From contig NZ_JAGQBW010000006.1 of the NCBI RefSeq assembly GCF_024345835.1, positions 93,045 through 157,044 on the forward strand: a DNA stretch of 64,000 nucleotides, in the 5' to 3' direction. This DNA comes from Synechococcus sp. HJ21-Hayes (GTDB lineage: Bacteria > Cyanobacteriota > Cyanobacteriia > PCC-6307 > Cyanobiaceae). Positions 1 to 8,152 of this stretch are shown here, piece after piece. Each line of letters opens with the position of its first letter. The first letter of the stretch is position 1. The notes below the pieces were generated by a model. It did not search any database, had not been told where the DNA came from, and saw only the letters and a program-made list of their open reading frames with translations. A program made the position numbers and the translations under genes.

Positions 1-385
1 TGATCTCAATGTTGTCGGTTTCGCTGCTGCCGTTGGGGGCCTCGGGCGAGGGCAGGTTGGGCAGGGTGAGGAGCTGCTCGCGCAGCTTGGCGTCCAGCGC
101 CTTCTCTTCCTCCTCCAGCACTGCCACCTGCTGCTTGATGCGGTTGCCCTGGTCCCGTAGGGCCTGAACCTCCGGACCATTGGCTGCTGCGCCCGCCTTG
201 ATCTTGAGGCCCACGTCTTTGCCGATGCGGTTGCCCTCGGCCTGGAGGTTGCTGCGCTGCTCCTCCAGGTCGCGGGCTTGCTTGGCAATCAACTGCAGGC
301 CCGTGAGATCGAGCGTCATGCCACGACGCCCGAGCTGTTCGGTGATCAGCTCGGGGTTGTCGCGCAGCAGGCGCTGATCCAGCAC
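1..385 (-). CDS. serS: Seryl-tRNA synthetase, N-terminal part (cut by window edge)
   Basis: Charges tRNA-Ser with serine in the cytosol. Only the first ~128 codons lie in the window; the gene runs off the left edge. The translation opens with the family's signature start (V/M)LDQRLLRDNPELI and continues into the long antiparallel coiled-coil tRNA-binding arm (alternating E/K/Q-rich heptads such as LEEEEKALDAKL, then TLPNLPSPEAP). The start is a GTG at 385-383, chosen because the conserved LDQRLLR motif follows at once. The catalytic class II domain is outside the window. It lies downstream of the nifU-like gene on the same strand, 52 bases away. Identification is confident from the N-terminal motif alone. 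Confidence 0.9.
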   Translation of the reverse strand, partial: MLDQRLLRDNPELITEQLGRRGMTLDLTGLQLIAKQARDLEEQRSNLQAEGNRIGKDVGLKIKAGAAANGPEVQALRDQGNRIKQQVAVLEEEEKALDAKLREQLLTLPNLPSPEAPNGSSETDNIEI

Positions 386-437
386 GGGCCCAATAGCAAG
401 TGGGCTGAGCCTACGGGCCGGGGTTCGGGACGGCGCT

Positions 438-713
438 TCAGAGCACCTGCACCACTTCGCTCACCTCGGGGATGGCTTCGCGCAGCTTGCGCTCGATGCC
501 CATCTTGAGGGTCATGGTGCTGCTGGGGCAGGAGCCGCAGGCGCCCTGCAGGCGCACCTTCACGATCGGGCCGTCGATCTCCACCACTTCCACGTTGCCG
601 CCATCGGCCATCAGATAGGGGCGCAGCTCATCGAGGGTGCGCTCCACGTTCTCGAGGGTGAGGGCGTGGGGATCGCTGGCCTCAGGGGCTGCGGGGGTGG
701 TGTCGGTGCTCAT
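438..713 (-). CDS. nfu: NifU C-terminal-type iron-sulfur scaffold protein
   Basis: A 91-residue stand-alone NifU-like (Nfu/CnfU) domain. The family assembles a bridging [2Fe-2S] or [4Fe-4S] cluster on a CxxC pair and passes it to apo-proteins such as photosystem I and ferredoxin. The sequence shows the typical core: [26 protein letters not shown], then [24 protein letters not shown] with the cluster-binding CGSC at about residues 59-62. An N-terminal 18 residues are Ser/Thr/Pro/Ala-rich and probably disordered. Length matches the short cyanobacterial CnfU type. The ATG at 713 is the only sensible start. It precedes serS on the minus strand, so both may be co-transcribed. Confidence 0.92.
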   Translation of the reverse strand: MSTDTTPAAPEASDPHALTLENVERTLDELRPYLMADGGNVEVVEIDGPIVKVRLQGACGSCPSSTMTLKMGIERKLREAIPEVSEVVQVL

Positions 714-794
714 GGTGTTCCAGGGGGGGCTTACAGCCGAGCTTAGGAATGGCCCTTCCTGAGCTGATTGGGGTGGCGCGTTTGGGGCAGCACC

Positions 795-902
795 TCAGCT
801 GTGCGTTGCACCGCTGAGATTCACGATCACCACGCCAGCGGCGATCAGGGCCATGCCCACCGGCACGATCGCCAGGAGCGACAGCAGCCAGGGATTGGCC
901 AT
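795..902 (-). CDS. Small single-span membrane protein (35 aa)
   Basis: A 35-residue peptide starting MANPWLLSLLAIVPVGM and ending NLSGATHS. Almost the entire length is one hydrophobic helix (about residues 4-28, with AIVPVGMALIAAGVVIVNL). I do not recognise it as any of the named small photosystem or cytochrome b6f subunits. A longer in-frame version starts at 992 but would overlap lepA's start region, so the ATG at 902 is preferred. It is divergent from lepA, with 77 bases between the two starts. Function unknown; the size and the good start context make it a credible gene rather than noise. Confidence 0.6.
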   Translation of the reverse strand: MANPWLLSLLAIVPVGMALIAAGVVIVNLSGATHS

Positions 903-979
903 GGCGGGAAAGAGCGGATGTCTCTCCTTAGGATCGAGCGACTGAGATCCACCCACCCGAACCGGGACTCCGCCACCGA

Positions 980-2788
980 ATGACCGATGCACCCGTCTCC
1001 CGGATCCGCAATTTCTGCATCATTGCCCACATCGACCATGGGAAATCGACCCTGGCCGACCGGCTGCTGCAGGACACCGGCACGGTGGCGGCCCGCGACA
1101 TGCAGGAGCAGTTCCTGGACAACATGGAACTGGAGCGGGAGCGCGGCATCACCATCAAGCTCCAGGCGGCCCGCATGGAATACAAGGCGGCCGACGGTGA
1201 GGCCTACATCCTCAACCTGATCGACACCCCCGGACACGTTGATTTCAGCTACGAGGTGAGCCGCTCGTTGCAGGCCTGTGAGGGGGCCCTGTTGGTGGTG
1301 GATGCCAGCCAGGGGGTGGAGGCCCAGACCCTCGCCAATGTGTATCTGGCGATCGAGAACAACCTCGAGATCATTCCCGTTCTCAACAAGATCGATCTGC
1401 CCGGTGCCGATCCCGAGCGCATCGCTGAGGAGATTGAGGCGATCATCGGCCTCGATTGCACCAATGCCATCCACTGCTCGGCCAAAACAGGCCTCGGCGT
1501 TCCCGACATCCTGCAGGCGGTGGTGGATCGGGTGCCGCCCCCGCCGGACAAGGTGGCCGAGCCCCTGCGGGCACTGATCTTCGACTCGTACTACGACCCC
1601 TACCGGGGCGTGATCGTGTACTTCCGAGTGATTTCCGGCTCGATCAGCAAGAAGGACAAGGTGCTGCTGATGGCCAGCAAGAAAACCTATGAGCTCGATG
1701 AAGTGGGCGTGATGGCGCCCGATCAACGCCAGGTGGAGAGCCTGCATGCCGGTGAGGTGGGCTACTTGTCGGCATCCATCAAGGCCGTGGCCGATGCGCG
1801 CGTGGGCGACACCATCACCCTGGTGAACAATCCAGCTGATGCACCTCTGCCTGGCTACACCGAGGCCAAGCCGATGGTGTTCTGCGGCCTGTTCCCCACG
1901 GATGCGGATCAGTATCCGGATCTGCGCGAGGCGCTTGACAAGCTGCAGCTCTCCGATGCGGCCCTCAAATACGAGCCGGAAACCAGCAGTGCCATGGGCT
2001 TTGGCTTCCGCTGCGGCTTCCTGGGGCTGCTGCACATGGAGATTGTGCAGGAGCGGCTCGAGCGGGAATACAACTTGGATCTGATCGTCACCGCGCCATC
2101 GGTGATCTATCAGGTGAACATGATTGATGGCGACACCATGATGGTGGACAACCCCGCTACGCTGCCCGATCCACAGAAGCGCGAATCGATCGAAGAGCCC
2201 TATGTGAAGCTCGAGATCTATACGCCTAACTCCTACAACGGCACCCTGATGGAGCTGTGCCAGGAGCGGCGTGGTGAGTTCATCGATATGAAGTACATCA
2301 CCACCGATCGCGTCACGCTGCACTACGAGATGCCCCTAGCGGAAGTGGTGACGGACTTCTTCGATCAAATGAAGAGCCGCACCAAGGGCTATGCCTCCAT
2401 GGAATACTCCCTGATCGGCTACCGCAAGAACGAGCTGGTGCGTCTGGATGTGCTGATCAACGGTGAAAAGGCTGATCCCCTCACCACGATCGTGCACCGC
2501 GACAAGGCCTACAACGTGGGTAAGGGGCTGGTGGAGAAGCTCAAGGAACTGATCCCGCGCCAGCAGTTCAAGATTCCCATCCAGGCCTCGATCGGCAGCC
2601 GCGTGATCGCCTCCGAAAGCATCAGTGCCATGCGCAAGGATGTGCTTGCCAAGTGCTACGGCGGCGACATCTCCCGCAAGAAGAAGCTGCTGCAGAAGCA
2701 GGCCAAGGGCAAGAAGCGCATGAAGGCGATGGGCAAGGTGGATGTGCCCCAGGAGGCCTTCATGGCGGTGCTCAAACTCAACCAGTGA
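980..2788 (+). CDS. lepA: Elongation factor 4 (LepA) GTPase
   Basis: Ribosome-associated translational GTPase that acts on stalled or mistranslocated ribosomes. The 602-residue protein is full length for the family. The GTPase motifs are in order: [15 protein letters not shown] (G1, about residues 16-30), RGITIK (G2), DTPGHVDF (G3), NKIDLPGAD (G4) and a SAKTG G5. They are followed by EF-G-like domains II, III and V and by the LepA-specific C-terminal domain, which ends in the basic [16 protein letters not shown] segment. The start ATGACCGATGCACCC at 980 is the first that keeps the usual short leader before [16 protein letters not shown]. Transcribed alone, divergent from the 35-aa membrane protein. 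Confidence 0.97.
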   Translation: MTDAPVSRIRNFCIIAHIDHGKSTLADRLLQDTGTVAARDMQEQFLDNMELERERGITIKLQAARMEYKAADGEAYILNLIDTPGHVDFSYEVSRSLQACEGALLVVDASQGVEAQTLANVYLAIENNLEIIPVLNKIDLPGADPERIAEEIEAIIGLDCTNAIHCSAKTGLGVPDILQAVVDRVPPPPDKVAEPLRALIFDSYYDPYRGVIVYFRVISGSISKKDKVLLMASKKTYELDEVGVMAPDQRQVESLHAGEVGYLSASIKAVADARVGDTITLVNNPADAPLPGYTEAKPMVFCGLFPTDADQYPDLREALDKLQLSDAALKYEPETSSAMGFGFRCGFLGLLHMEIVQERLEREYNLDLIVTAPSVIYQVNMIDGDTMMVDNPATLPDPQKRESIEEPYVKLEIYTPNSYNGTLMELCQERRGEFIDMKYITTDRVTLHYEMPLAEVVTDFFDQMKSRTKGYASMEYSLIGYRKNELVRLDVLINGEKADPLTTIVHRDKAYNVGKGLVEKLKELIPRQQFKIPIQASIGSRVIASESISAMRKDVLAKCYGGDISRKKKLLQKQAKGKKRMKAMGKVDVPQEAFMAVLKLNQ

Positions 2789-3320
2789 GCCACATTGCAA
2801 CGGCTGCGGCGGCCCTGTAATCGTGCCGCCGGCTCCGAGCTCTGGACGATTCCTTGCGCCGGCCTTGAGCAGTTCGTGGCCGATATGCGGTGGAGCTGGT
2901 GCCCCTCGCCAACTTTCTAGTATTCACCGGCTGGTGTGGCGTTCCTGCAGCAGTAAACCCAGGCCTTCCGGCCGCTTTTAGCCCACGGCCATGATCGACG
3001 GGTGGAAGGGTTGCGGGCGGCGATCCTGCACACCGCCAAGGGCGGCACGATCTCCGCGATGGCCATGCTGCGCGAGCTGCCTTCCACCGTCGTGGTTGAA
3101 CTGGGCGTACCTCCCAAGCAGCGCTCCAGCCTGGCTTGCGAGAACCCACAGCAATGCACGTTGACGCTGAGCTGGTGAGTGTTCTTGCCGGTCTGTCTGC
3201 AGGCGGCGGCACCCGACCCTTTGCTGCCTACGGCAGCACCTTGATGCGATCTCGGACCACATGATGACCAAAACCTAGACGGCAGGGGAATGCTCAGCCC
3301 ATGGTTTGCCGGAATGCTCC
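2789..3320 (+). other. Gene-free stretch with a probable degenerate coding remnant
   Basis: About 530 bases between lepA and the first pilin gene. No intact recognisable gene was found on either strand. A short plus-strand reading frame from GTG 3002 to TGA 3178 (58 codons) shows the high-GC third positions of real genes here and reads, in part, LRAAILHTAKGGTISAMAMLRELPSTVVV. It has no start context and matches nothing I recognise, so it may be the tail of a decayed gene. The long minus-strand frame 2778-3212 looks like its shadow. Confidence 0.3.
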
Positions 3321-3767
3321 ATGGTTCAGCGTGTTCATCCGCCCCGGGATGGCGGATTTGTGTTGCCCCTGTCGATCACAGGCGCCCTGGTTTTGCTGCT
3401 GAGCAGCCTGTCGCTCCAGACGTTGGTGCTACATACCCGTCGGGTGCAGGCGTCTGAGCGCACGCGACTGCGTGCGGACGATCGCCTGGCCTCGGCGGCG
3501 CACAGGGTTGCGGCGGCATTCCAGGGGCGCTTCGCTTGTCTGCAGGCTGTGCCACTGGCCGCTTGGCGGGTTGGGGCGCTGCCAACCAGCTGTCCTGGTG
3601 ATCTGGATCCACGCCCCTTGCAGCGGCTGTCGATTGATGGCCAGGTGGTGCAGTTGGCCGCATGGGAGCCGCAGCAGGGTGGCGGTGCATTGCGGCTGCA
3701 GCAGGCCGTTGGTGGCTTGACACGCCGCTACTGGCTGGGTGCGTCAGGTGTGAAGGAGCTGGGCTGA
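3321..3767 (+). CDS. PilX-like minor pilin precursor
   Basis: Probable minor component of a type IV pilus or pilus-assembly tip complex. The 148-residue product has a short basic leader (MVQRVHPPRDGG), a prepilin-peptidase-type site after the second Gly, and a hydrophobic stretch FVLPLSITGALVLLLSSLSLQ. Like PilX/GspK-type pilins it lacks the Glu at +5 and carries LP at +3/+4. The remaining periplasmic part has two Cys (CLQAV, SCPGD) and an amphipathic helix rich in Arg. A TTG at 3306 would extend it by five codons; the ATG at 3321 is preferred. It opens a four-gene plus-strand cluster in which each stop overlaps or closely abuts the next start. Confidence 0.68.
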   Translation: MVQRVHPPRDGGFVLPLSITGALVLLLSSLSLQTLVLHTRRVQASERTRLRADDRLASAAHRVAAAFQGRFACLQAVPLAAWRVGALPTSCPGDLDPRPLQRLSIDGQVVQLAAWEPQQGGGALRLQQAVGGLTRRYWLGASGVKELG

Positions 3768-4189
3768 TGCAGTTGGTGGAAGTGATGATGGCCGCGGCCG
3801 TGTTCACGGCGGCATCCGGCGGTTCCTTGCAGGTGTTTGCCCGGATGGCAAGCAGCAGTCAGCAAGCCGAGCTGCGGCAGCGCCAGCTGGAGCGTATCGA
3901 GCTGGACCGTCTGCAGTTGCAGGCCCTCTGGCGACGGGAGCTTCTGGGCCAGGCGGTCTGTATCAGCAGCATTGATCAGATCAGGGCAATGGCTGCGACG
4001 CTGCCGCCGCCGCCTCAGGTGGTGCGGGACCTGCGCGCTGGTGATCAAGTTGATGAGCTGAGGTTGCGTTGGCGGTTCGAGGGTGAGCCTGGGGTTGTGC
4101 GAGAGCGCTTACTGACAATGGCCGGTCTGGGAGCTTCCTGTAAGGCCACCGCGCCGCTTACCGACAGCCAAGTGGAGGGGGTGGAGTGA
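3767..4189 (+). CDS. PilV-like pseudopilin with the leader missing
   Basis: A 140-residue protein beginning MQLVEVMMAAAVFTAASGG. This is the conserved prepilin core (normally G|F-T-L-V-E-V-M-I-A-A-A-V) with the start Met sitting at mature position +1 and Glu at +5. No leader peptide or Gly -1 precedes it. The upstream open frame (from 3662) codes for what looks like out-of-frame sequence of the previous gene and would put Leu, not Gly, at -1. The ATG overlaps the previous stop as TGATG. The rest is a long amphipathic helix and a small soluble domain with two Cys. It is probably a PilV/GspI-type minor pilin whose processing is unclear. Confidence 0.65.
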   Translation: MQLVEVMMAAAVFTAASGGSLQVFARMASSSQQAELRQRQLERIELDRLQLQALWRRELLGQAVCISSIDQIRAMAATLPPPPQVVRDLRAGDQVDELRLRWRFEGEPGVVRERLLTMAGLGASCKATAPLTDSQVEGVE

Positions 4190-4695
4190 TGCGCCATACC
4201 CCCACCGCCTATGGCCCTGATGGGTTCTCTCTGACCGAGCTGCTCATGGGGGTCGTCGTCCTGGGGCTGCTGGCAACGTTGGGCTGGAACGGCGGCCGCG
4301 AAAGCCTGGCTCGCCAGCGGCTTGAGGCAGCCACACGCCGGCTGGATCAGGGCATCCAGCGAGGCCGCGCTGAAGCCCAGCGGCAGGGGCGTGCCTGTGG
4401 CCTGAGCCTGCAACCGGATGGTTGGGCACCGCCTGCGCTGAGCACACTGCCAGCGTGTGTTCAAACGCTGGAGAGCTTGAAGGAGCCGATTGCTGCAGGC
4501 GACGTGCGGCTTGTGCATAACTTCCCGGCGATGTTGCGCTTCAGTAGCAACGGGCTGGTACTCGATGGCGGCACGGCCGTGGTCAGTGCTGCTGGAACGT
4601 CTTTGCAGCGTTGCCTGGTGATGGCTCTGCCACTGGGGATCACCAGGCTGGGCCAGCATCGGAGCGGTCGCTGTGAACCCGACCCCTCGCTGTGA
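4189..4695 (+). CDS. GspH/FimT-type pseudopilin precursor
   Basis: A 168-residue minor pilin. The leader MRHTPTAYGPDG is followed by the cleavage context G|FSLTELLMGVVVLGLLATLGW, with Phe +1 and Glu +5 intact. The following helix ESLARQRLEAATRRLDQGIQRGRAEAQRQGRACGLSL is the typical GspH/FimT pattern. The C-terminal part contains AMLRFSSNGLVLDGG, close to the FimT core 'F...G'. The ATG at 4189 overlaps the preceding TGA (GTGATG). FimT-type pilins initiate pilus assembly and, in several bacteria, bind DNA; that role is not shown by sequence here. Confidence 0.75.
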   Translation: MRHTPTAYGPDGFSLTELLMGVVVLGLLATLGWNGGRESLARQRLEAATRRLDQGIQRGRAEAQRQGRACGLSLQPDGWAPPALSTLPACVQTLESLKEPIAAGDVRLVHNFPAMLRFSSNGLVLDGGTAVVSAAGTSLQRCLVMALPLGITRLGQHRSGRCEPDPSL

Positions 4696-5335
4696 AGCCA
4701 TGGCCGGCTTTTCCCTAGTGGAGCTGATGCTGTCGTTGAGCCTGGGATTGGTGCTCAGCGGAGTGATGCTGCAAGGTTTGATGGCTGAGGGCCAGAACGG
4801 AGCCCGTTTGTCTCGTTTGCTGCGCGAACGGGCCTGGCAACGGCGCACACTTGAGCTGGTGAAGAGCGATCTCGCTCAGGCCATTGTTGTCAGCGAAACG
4901 CCGGAACGCGAGCCGCATGGCTGCAACCTGGCGGGCAGGCAGCCGGTTCTGCACCTGAGCACCGCAGCTGGACCGATCACCTATTCGGTGGGTCCGGCAC
5001 CTAGTGCGATCTGGCGAGGCCGGGTGCTGATGCGCTGCGGGCCTGCGTTTGGGCTGGATGGGCAGTTCACCCATGGCTCCCAGCTACTCAATCGCGTGGT
5101 GATTGATGCTCTGGCGGTTCAGCCCCAGGGATCCATGGATTGCGCGCAATGGCTTGGTTCAGCTAGGGACATTGCTATGCGTCAGTTGGCGGGCCTTTCA
5201 AATCAGCCATTCGCGGCCTGCTTGGATCCGCACACCGGTTTGATCGCCCTGAGGATTGAGCAGCGGTTTGATGGAATGAGGATGGAAAAACAACAACGGA
5301 TTGCACTTGAGCTTGTGGTTGGGACGGGAGTGTGA
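4673..5335 (+). CDS. PilW-like minor pilin precursor
   Basis: A 220-residue prepilin with leader MNPTPRCEAMAG and core G|FSLVELMLSLSLGLVLSGVMLQGLM (Glu +5 present). The later part has paired Cys residues (HGCNLAG, MRCGPAF, MDCAQWL, AACLDPH) and a basic, soluble C-terminal domain, as in PilW/GspJ-type minor pilins. The GTG at 4673 overlaps the previous gene by 23 bases; an ATG at 4700 would leave only a two-residue leader, so the GTG is favoured. Last gene of the plus-strand pilin cluster, facing the oppositely oriented regulator genes. Confidence 0.72.
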   Translation: MNPTPRCEAMAGFSLVELMLSLSLGLVLSGVMLQGLMAEGQNGARLSRLLRERAWQRRTLELVKSDLAQAIVVSETPEREPHGCNLAGRQPVLHLSTAAGPITYSVGPAPSAIWRGRVLMRCGPAFGLDGQFTHGSQLLNRVVIDALAVQPQGSMDCAQWLGSARDIAMRQLAGLSNQPFAACLDPHTGLIALRIEQRFDGMRMEKQQRIALELVVGTGV

Positions 5336-5464
5336 GATCTGAGCTTTACCACACCTTATGCTATTCTTGGAATCAGTTAAACTCGAGTAAGCGAGCATTC
5401 TTTGTCAGAGATGCCTCCTTCTTCGGTCTCGTGCAAGGGGGGCGGCTGAATTTAGCGAAGCTCG

Positions 5465-6181
5465 CTATCCTTCCTGTCGCATCATGAAGCCAACGCCACG
5501 AACGGTATGAATCAGTTTTGCAAGGCCCGGCCTTTCGATTTTTTGGCGTAAATAGCGAATGTAGACGTCCAGCAAGTTGTTGTCTCCGTAGAAGTTGTCT
5601 CCCCATACGGCCCGCATGATCTCTTGGCGGGAATGAACCTTGCCTGGCGTCTTCATGAGGAACGAGAGGAGTTGATACTCCTTGTTCGAGAGTTGTATTT
5701 TGCTTTCTCCTCTTGTGACGTCGTGGCTGGCAAGATTTAGCAAGAGATTGCCAACTTGAAGAGTCTCGGCGTTGGTTCGCGGCCCTGTTCCAGATGACGA
5801 GCGTCGATACAGCGCTCGCAGCCGTGCAAGTAGCTCATCGATGGAGAAAGGTTTGGTCAGGTAATCGTCAGCACCGCTATCCAATGCACTGACGCGATCT
5901 TTGATGTCATCATGGGCTGTCAGCATGAGAATGGGTATGGAGATCGCGGTTGCACGTATGCGCGCACAGATTTCAAGACCGCTGAAGTCCGGTAGGTTCC
6001 AGTCAAGAACCATCAGGTCGGGACTTGGTTCACTGCGGAGGGCGATTAAGCCGCTAGCCCCGTCTTTGGCAACGGAAACTCTGTAGCCCTCAACTTCCAG
6101 TTCGCTTTGAAGTAGAGCTGTGATGAGATCCTCGTCGTCAATAACAAGAATATGAGGTTGGTCGTTGTCTGGCTCGGTCAT
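5465..6181 (-). CDS. OmpR/PhoB-family response regulator
   Basis: A 238-residue DNA-binding regulator. The receiver domain spans about residues 8-125. Its acidic pocket is IDDED, the phospho-acceptor Asp is at 60 (MVLDWNLPDF), Thr at 88 (LTAH) and Lys at 110 (LTKPF). A winged-helix DNA-binding domain follows (LSNKEYQLLSFLMK, RQEIMRAVWG, LDVYIRYLRQKIE, IHTVRGVGFMM). It sits 122 bases downstream of the histidine kinase on the same strand and is likely its partner. No target genes can be named; the location suggests control of the neighbouring pilus genes, which is inference only. Confidence 0.93.
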   Translation of the reverse strand: MTEPDNDQPHILVIDDEDLITALLQSELEVEGYRVSVAKDGASGLIALRSEPSPDLMVLDWNLPDFSGLEICARIRATAISIPILMLTAHDDIKDRVSALDSGADDYLTKPFSIDELLARLRALYRRSSSGTGPRTNAETLQVGNLLLNLASHDVTRGESKIQLSNKEYQLLSFLMKTPGKVHSRQEIMRAVWGDNFYGDNNLLDVYIRYLRQKIERPGLAKLIHTVRGVGFMMRQEG

Positions 6182-6303
6182 GAGCTGAATGAGCCGGGAT
6201 CAGAATCTCGGTTGGTCCTCAATCCATTCTGGTGCTGATTCTCGAAGTGGGCAAGGGCTGCTGCTCAATTGAAACTGAGTGGGACGCCAGCGAACAGCCG
6301 ACA

Positions 6304-7743
6304 TTATGGTTCCGTTGCGATGGACAAGTGGAGCTCAAAGCGGCTGCCGACGCCAGGCGTACTGCAAACCTCGATCCGACCACCCATGGCATCAATGAGC
6401 ACTTGGACGATTGAGAGTCCTAAGCCTGAACCCGAGCTGCGTTGGCTGGTGGCTCCCCGATAGAAACGCTTGAAGATATGAGGCAGTTCTTCGGCGTGGA
6501 TTCCATCGCCGTGGTCGCTCACTGCGATCACATACACATCAGCCTGTGTGCTGATGCTAATTTCTATTGGTTTGCCCTTTGCTGAGTATTTATCGGCATT
6601 CTCAATTAGATTGATGATCACTTGCTTGAGTTGATCTGGGCACGCCAAAATCATGAGATGTTGACCTTCTGCTATCTCATTGGAATTCAAGGTGACCAGT
6701 CTGCCCATGGTTTGGCTGCTCTGGGTGATCACATCTCTGAGCAAAGGAAGTGGATCTATCGCCTCGAGACTAATTGCCAATTGGTGACAGTCACTGCGGG
6801 AGAGTGAGAGGAGATTCCCAAGCAGCCTGGCCATCCGTTGCGCCTCTTGTTCGGCAATGGTCAGATTCTCTCTGTCATTGGTCTGAAGTGTTGTGCTTCG
6901 GCGCAGGGTTCGCTGCAGGTAGCCTGAAACGATGGTCAGCGGTGTTCTCAGTTCGTGAGAAACACTACTGACAAAACTCTGCTGCTGCTGCCAGGCTTCT
7001 GTTAGACGGTTGATTAGTTGATTATAGGCAGCGGCCAGTTCTGTGACTTCTGATGGGGAGTACTGAATGGCAATATGGCTCTGCGGCAAATTGTCTGAAT
7101 TTACAGTTGCTGCTGCTTTACTAAGCTGGCGTAGTGGCCGTACGATACGTCTCACCAATCGCGTGGTCAGCTGCAGACTTAGCAATAGGGCTCCACCCCA
7201 AGTCAGGGCCAGCAGCAGGTACTGGTGATTAATGGCAGTTGTGAAAGCTGTGATGTTTTGAGCCACACCAATTTGAAGACCAGGAATTTCAGATTCACTC
7301 ACTATCGAGAGAATGGTGGTGCCATCGCTGAGATGGGTGTAGGTGGGCTTGCTTTGTTGGTTGCGATTGCCGCGACTAGCCAATTGCCAGATGACGTCGG
7401 GTGGTACGGAGCCTTCTGATCTGCTTGGTAATAAGTGACTGCCATCATCGAGTTCGAGCCAGACCGTGTGCTGCCAGTTTGTTTGTTGTTCACGAGCTTG
7501 CAATAATTTGCGGTCACGTTCAAGACCTGGTAGTTCCACAACTGCTTTGGCTTCCTTGCTGATGCCCTGGTTCACAAGCTGGCTTTGTTTGTGAAGCTCT
7601 TTTAATAGGTTCTGATTACTGACCCATAAAGTGGCCAGGCTAGCGACTGTAAAACCAGTTACCACTACCAAGCCAGTGGCCAGCTGTAGCTGCCCTTCGA
7701 TACTGCTAGGCAGTAGCTTTTTCCAGCCTGAATTCATTCTCAT
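6304..7743 (-). CDS. Membrane sensor histidine kinase
   Basis: A 479-residue two-component kinase. An N-terminal transmembrane helix (about residues 20-42) is followed by a periplasmic sensor region of ~130 residues with no recognised motif, then a second helix (about 174-192), a HAMP linker (VRRIVRPLRQLSKAA), the dimerisation/phospho-acceptor box SFVSSVSHELRTPLT with His263, and the ATP-binding boxes (NLIENADKYS, DHGDGI, GSGLGLSIV). The chosen ATG at 7743 overlaps the TGA of the upstream receiver gene as ATGA; a longer frame to 7917 lies wholly inside that gene and is ignored. Together with the two regulators it forms a three-gene signalling module. Confidence 0.92.
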   Translation of the reverse strand: MRMNSGWKKLLPSSIEGQLQLATGLVVVTGFTVASLATLWVSNQNLLKELHKQSQLVNQGISKEAKAVVELPGLERDRKLLQAREQQTNWQHTVWLELDDGSHLLPSRSEGSVPPDVIWQLASRGNRNQQSKPTYTHLSDGTTILSIVSESEIPGLQIGVAQNITAFTTAINHQYLLLALTWGGALLLSLQLTTRLVRRIVRPLRQLSKAAATVNSDNLPQSHIAIQYSPSEVTELAAAYNQLINRLTEAWQQQQSFVSSVSHELRTPLTIVSGYLQRTLRRSTTLQTNDRENLTIAEQEAQRMARLLGNLLSLSRSDCHQLAISLEAIDPLPLLRDVITQSSQTMGRLVTLNSNEIAEGQHLMILACPDQLKQVIINLIENADKYSAKGKPIEISISTQADVYVIAVSDHGDGIHAEELPHIFKRFYRGATSQRSSGSGLGLSIVQVLIDAMGGRIEVCSTPGVGSRFELHLSIATEP

Positions 7744-8105
7744 CTGGATGATAGGTGCATCTGCAGTAACGCTGGCAGGTTCTGCAATAGGTCTGATTTC
7801 AGGATGCAGCTCGTTGCTCCTGATTCGTAGGCTTCTCTCCAAAGCTTTGGATCGCACAAGGCTGTAAAGATGATGACTTTTGTGGTGATGCCTCTTTCGC
7901 GCAGATTGCGCAGGCATTCAATTCCACCAATGCCGGGCATCAGAAGATCCAGGAAAATCAATCGAAATAGTGCTTCGTGAGCGATGGCTAGTATTTCTTC
8001 GGCGCAGCCAAATTCCGTAGTTATATAGCCTTCGTCATTCAGTTCTGCCGACAAGAGTTTCCTGATTCTGATATCGTCGTCAACAATGGCGATGGACTTT
8101 TCCAC
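7740..8105 (-). CDS. Single-domain response regulator (CheY-like)
   Basis: A 121-residue receiver with no output domain. Its pocket is DDD at 10-11 (IVDDDIRIRK), phospho-acceptor Asp53 (FLDLLMPGIGG), Thr81 (IFTALCD) and Lys103 (ILKSDLL). Such proteins work through protein contacts, as phosphate relays or as CheY-type motility or pilus effectors. The stop overlaps the kinase start (ATGA), so the two are translationally coupled. It begins 47 bases after the stop of the vWA-pilin gene on the same strand, tying the signalling genes physically to the pilin operon. Confidence 0.92.
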   Translation of the reverse strand: MEKSIAIVDDDIRIRKLLSAELNDEGYITTEFGCAEEILAIAHEALFRLIFLDLLMPGIGGIECLRNLRERGITTKVIIFTALCDPKLWREAYESGATSCILKSDLLQNLPALLQMHLSSR

Positions 8106-8152
8106 GCACTTCGAGAATCTTGCTTAGGGGCAGGGCAGGCGAATGCTGTGGC

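Noticed and set aside
845..2323. Minus-strand open frame of 492 codons opposite lepA
   Set aside because: It is the antisense shadow of a complete, well-recognised lepA; its protein is His/Gln/Leu-rich with no domain.
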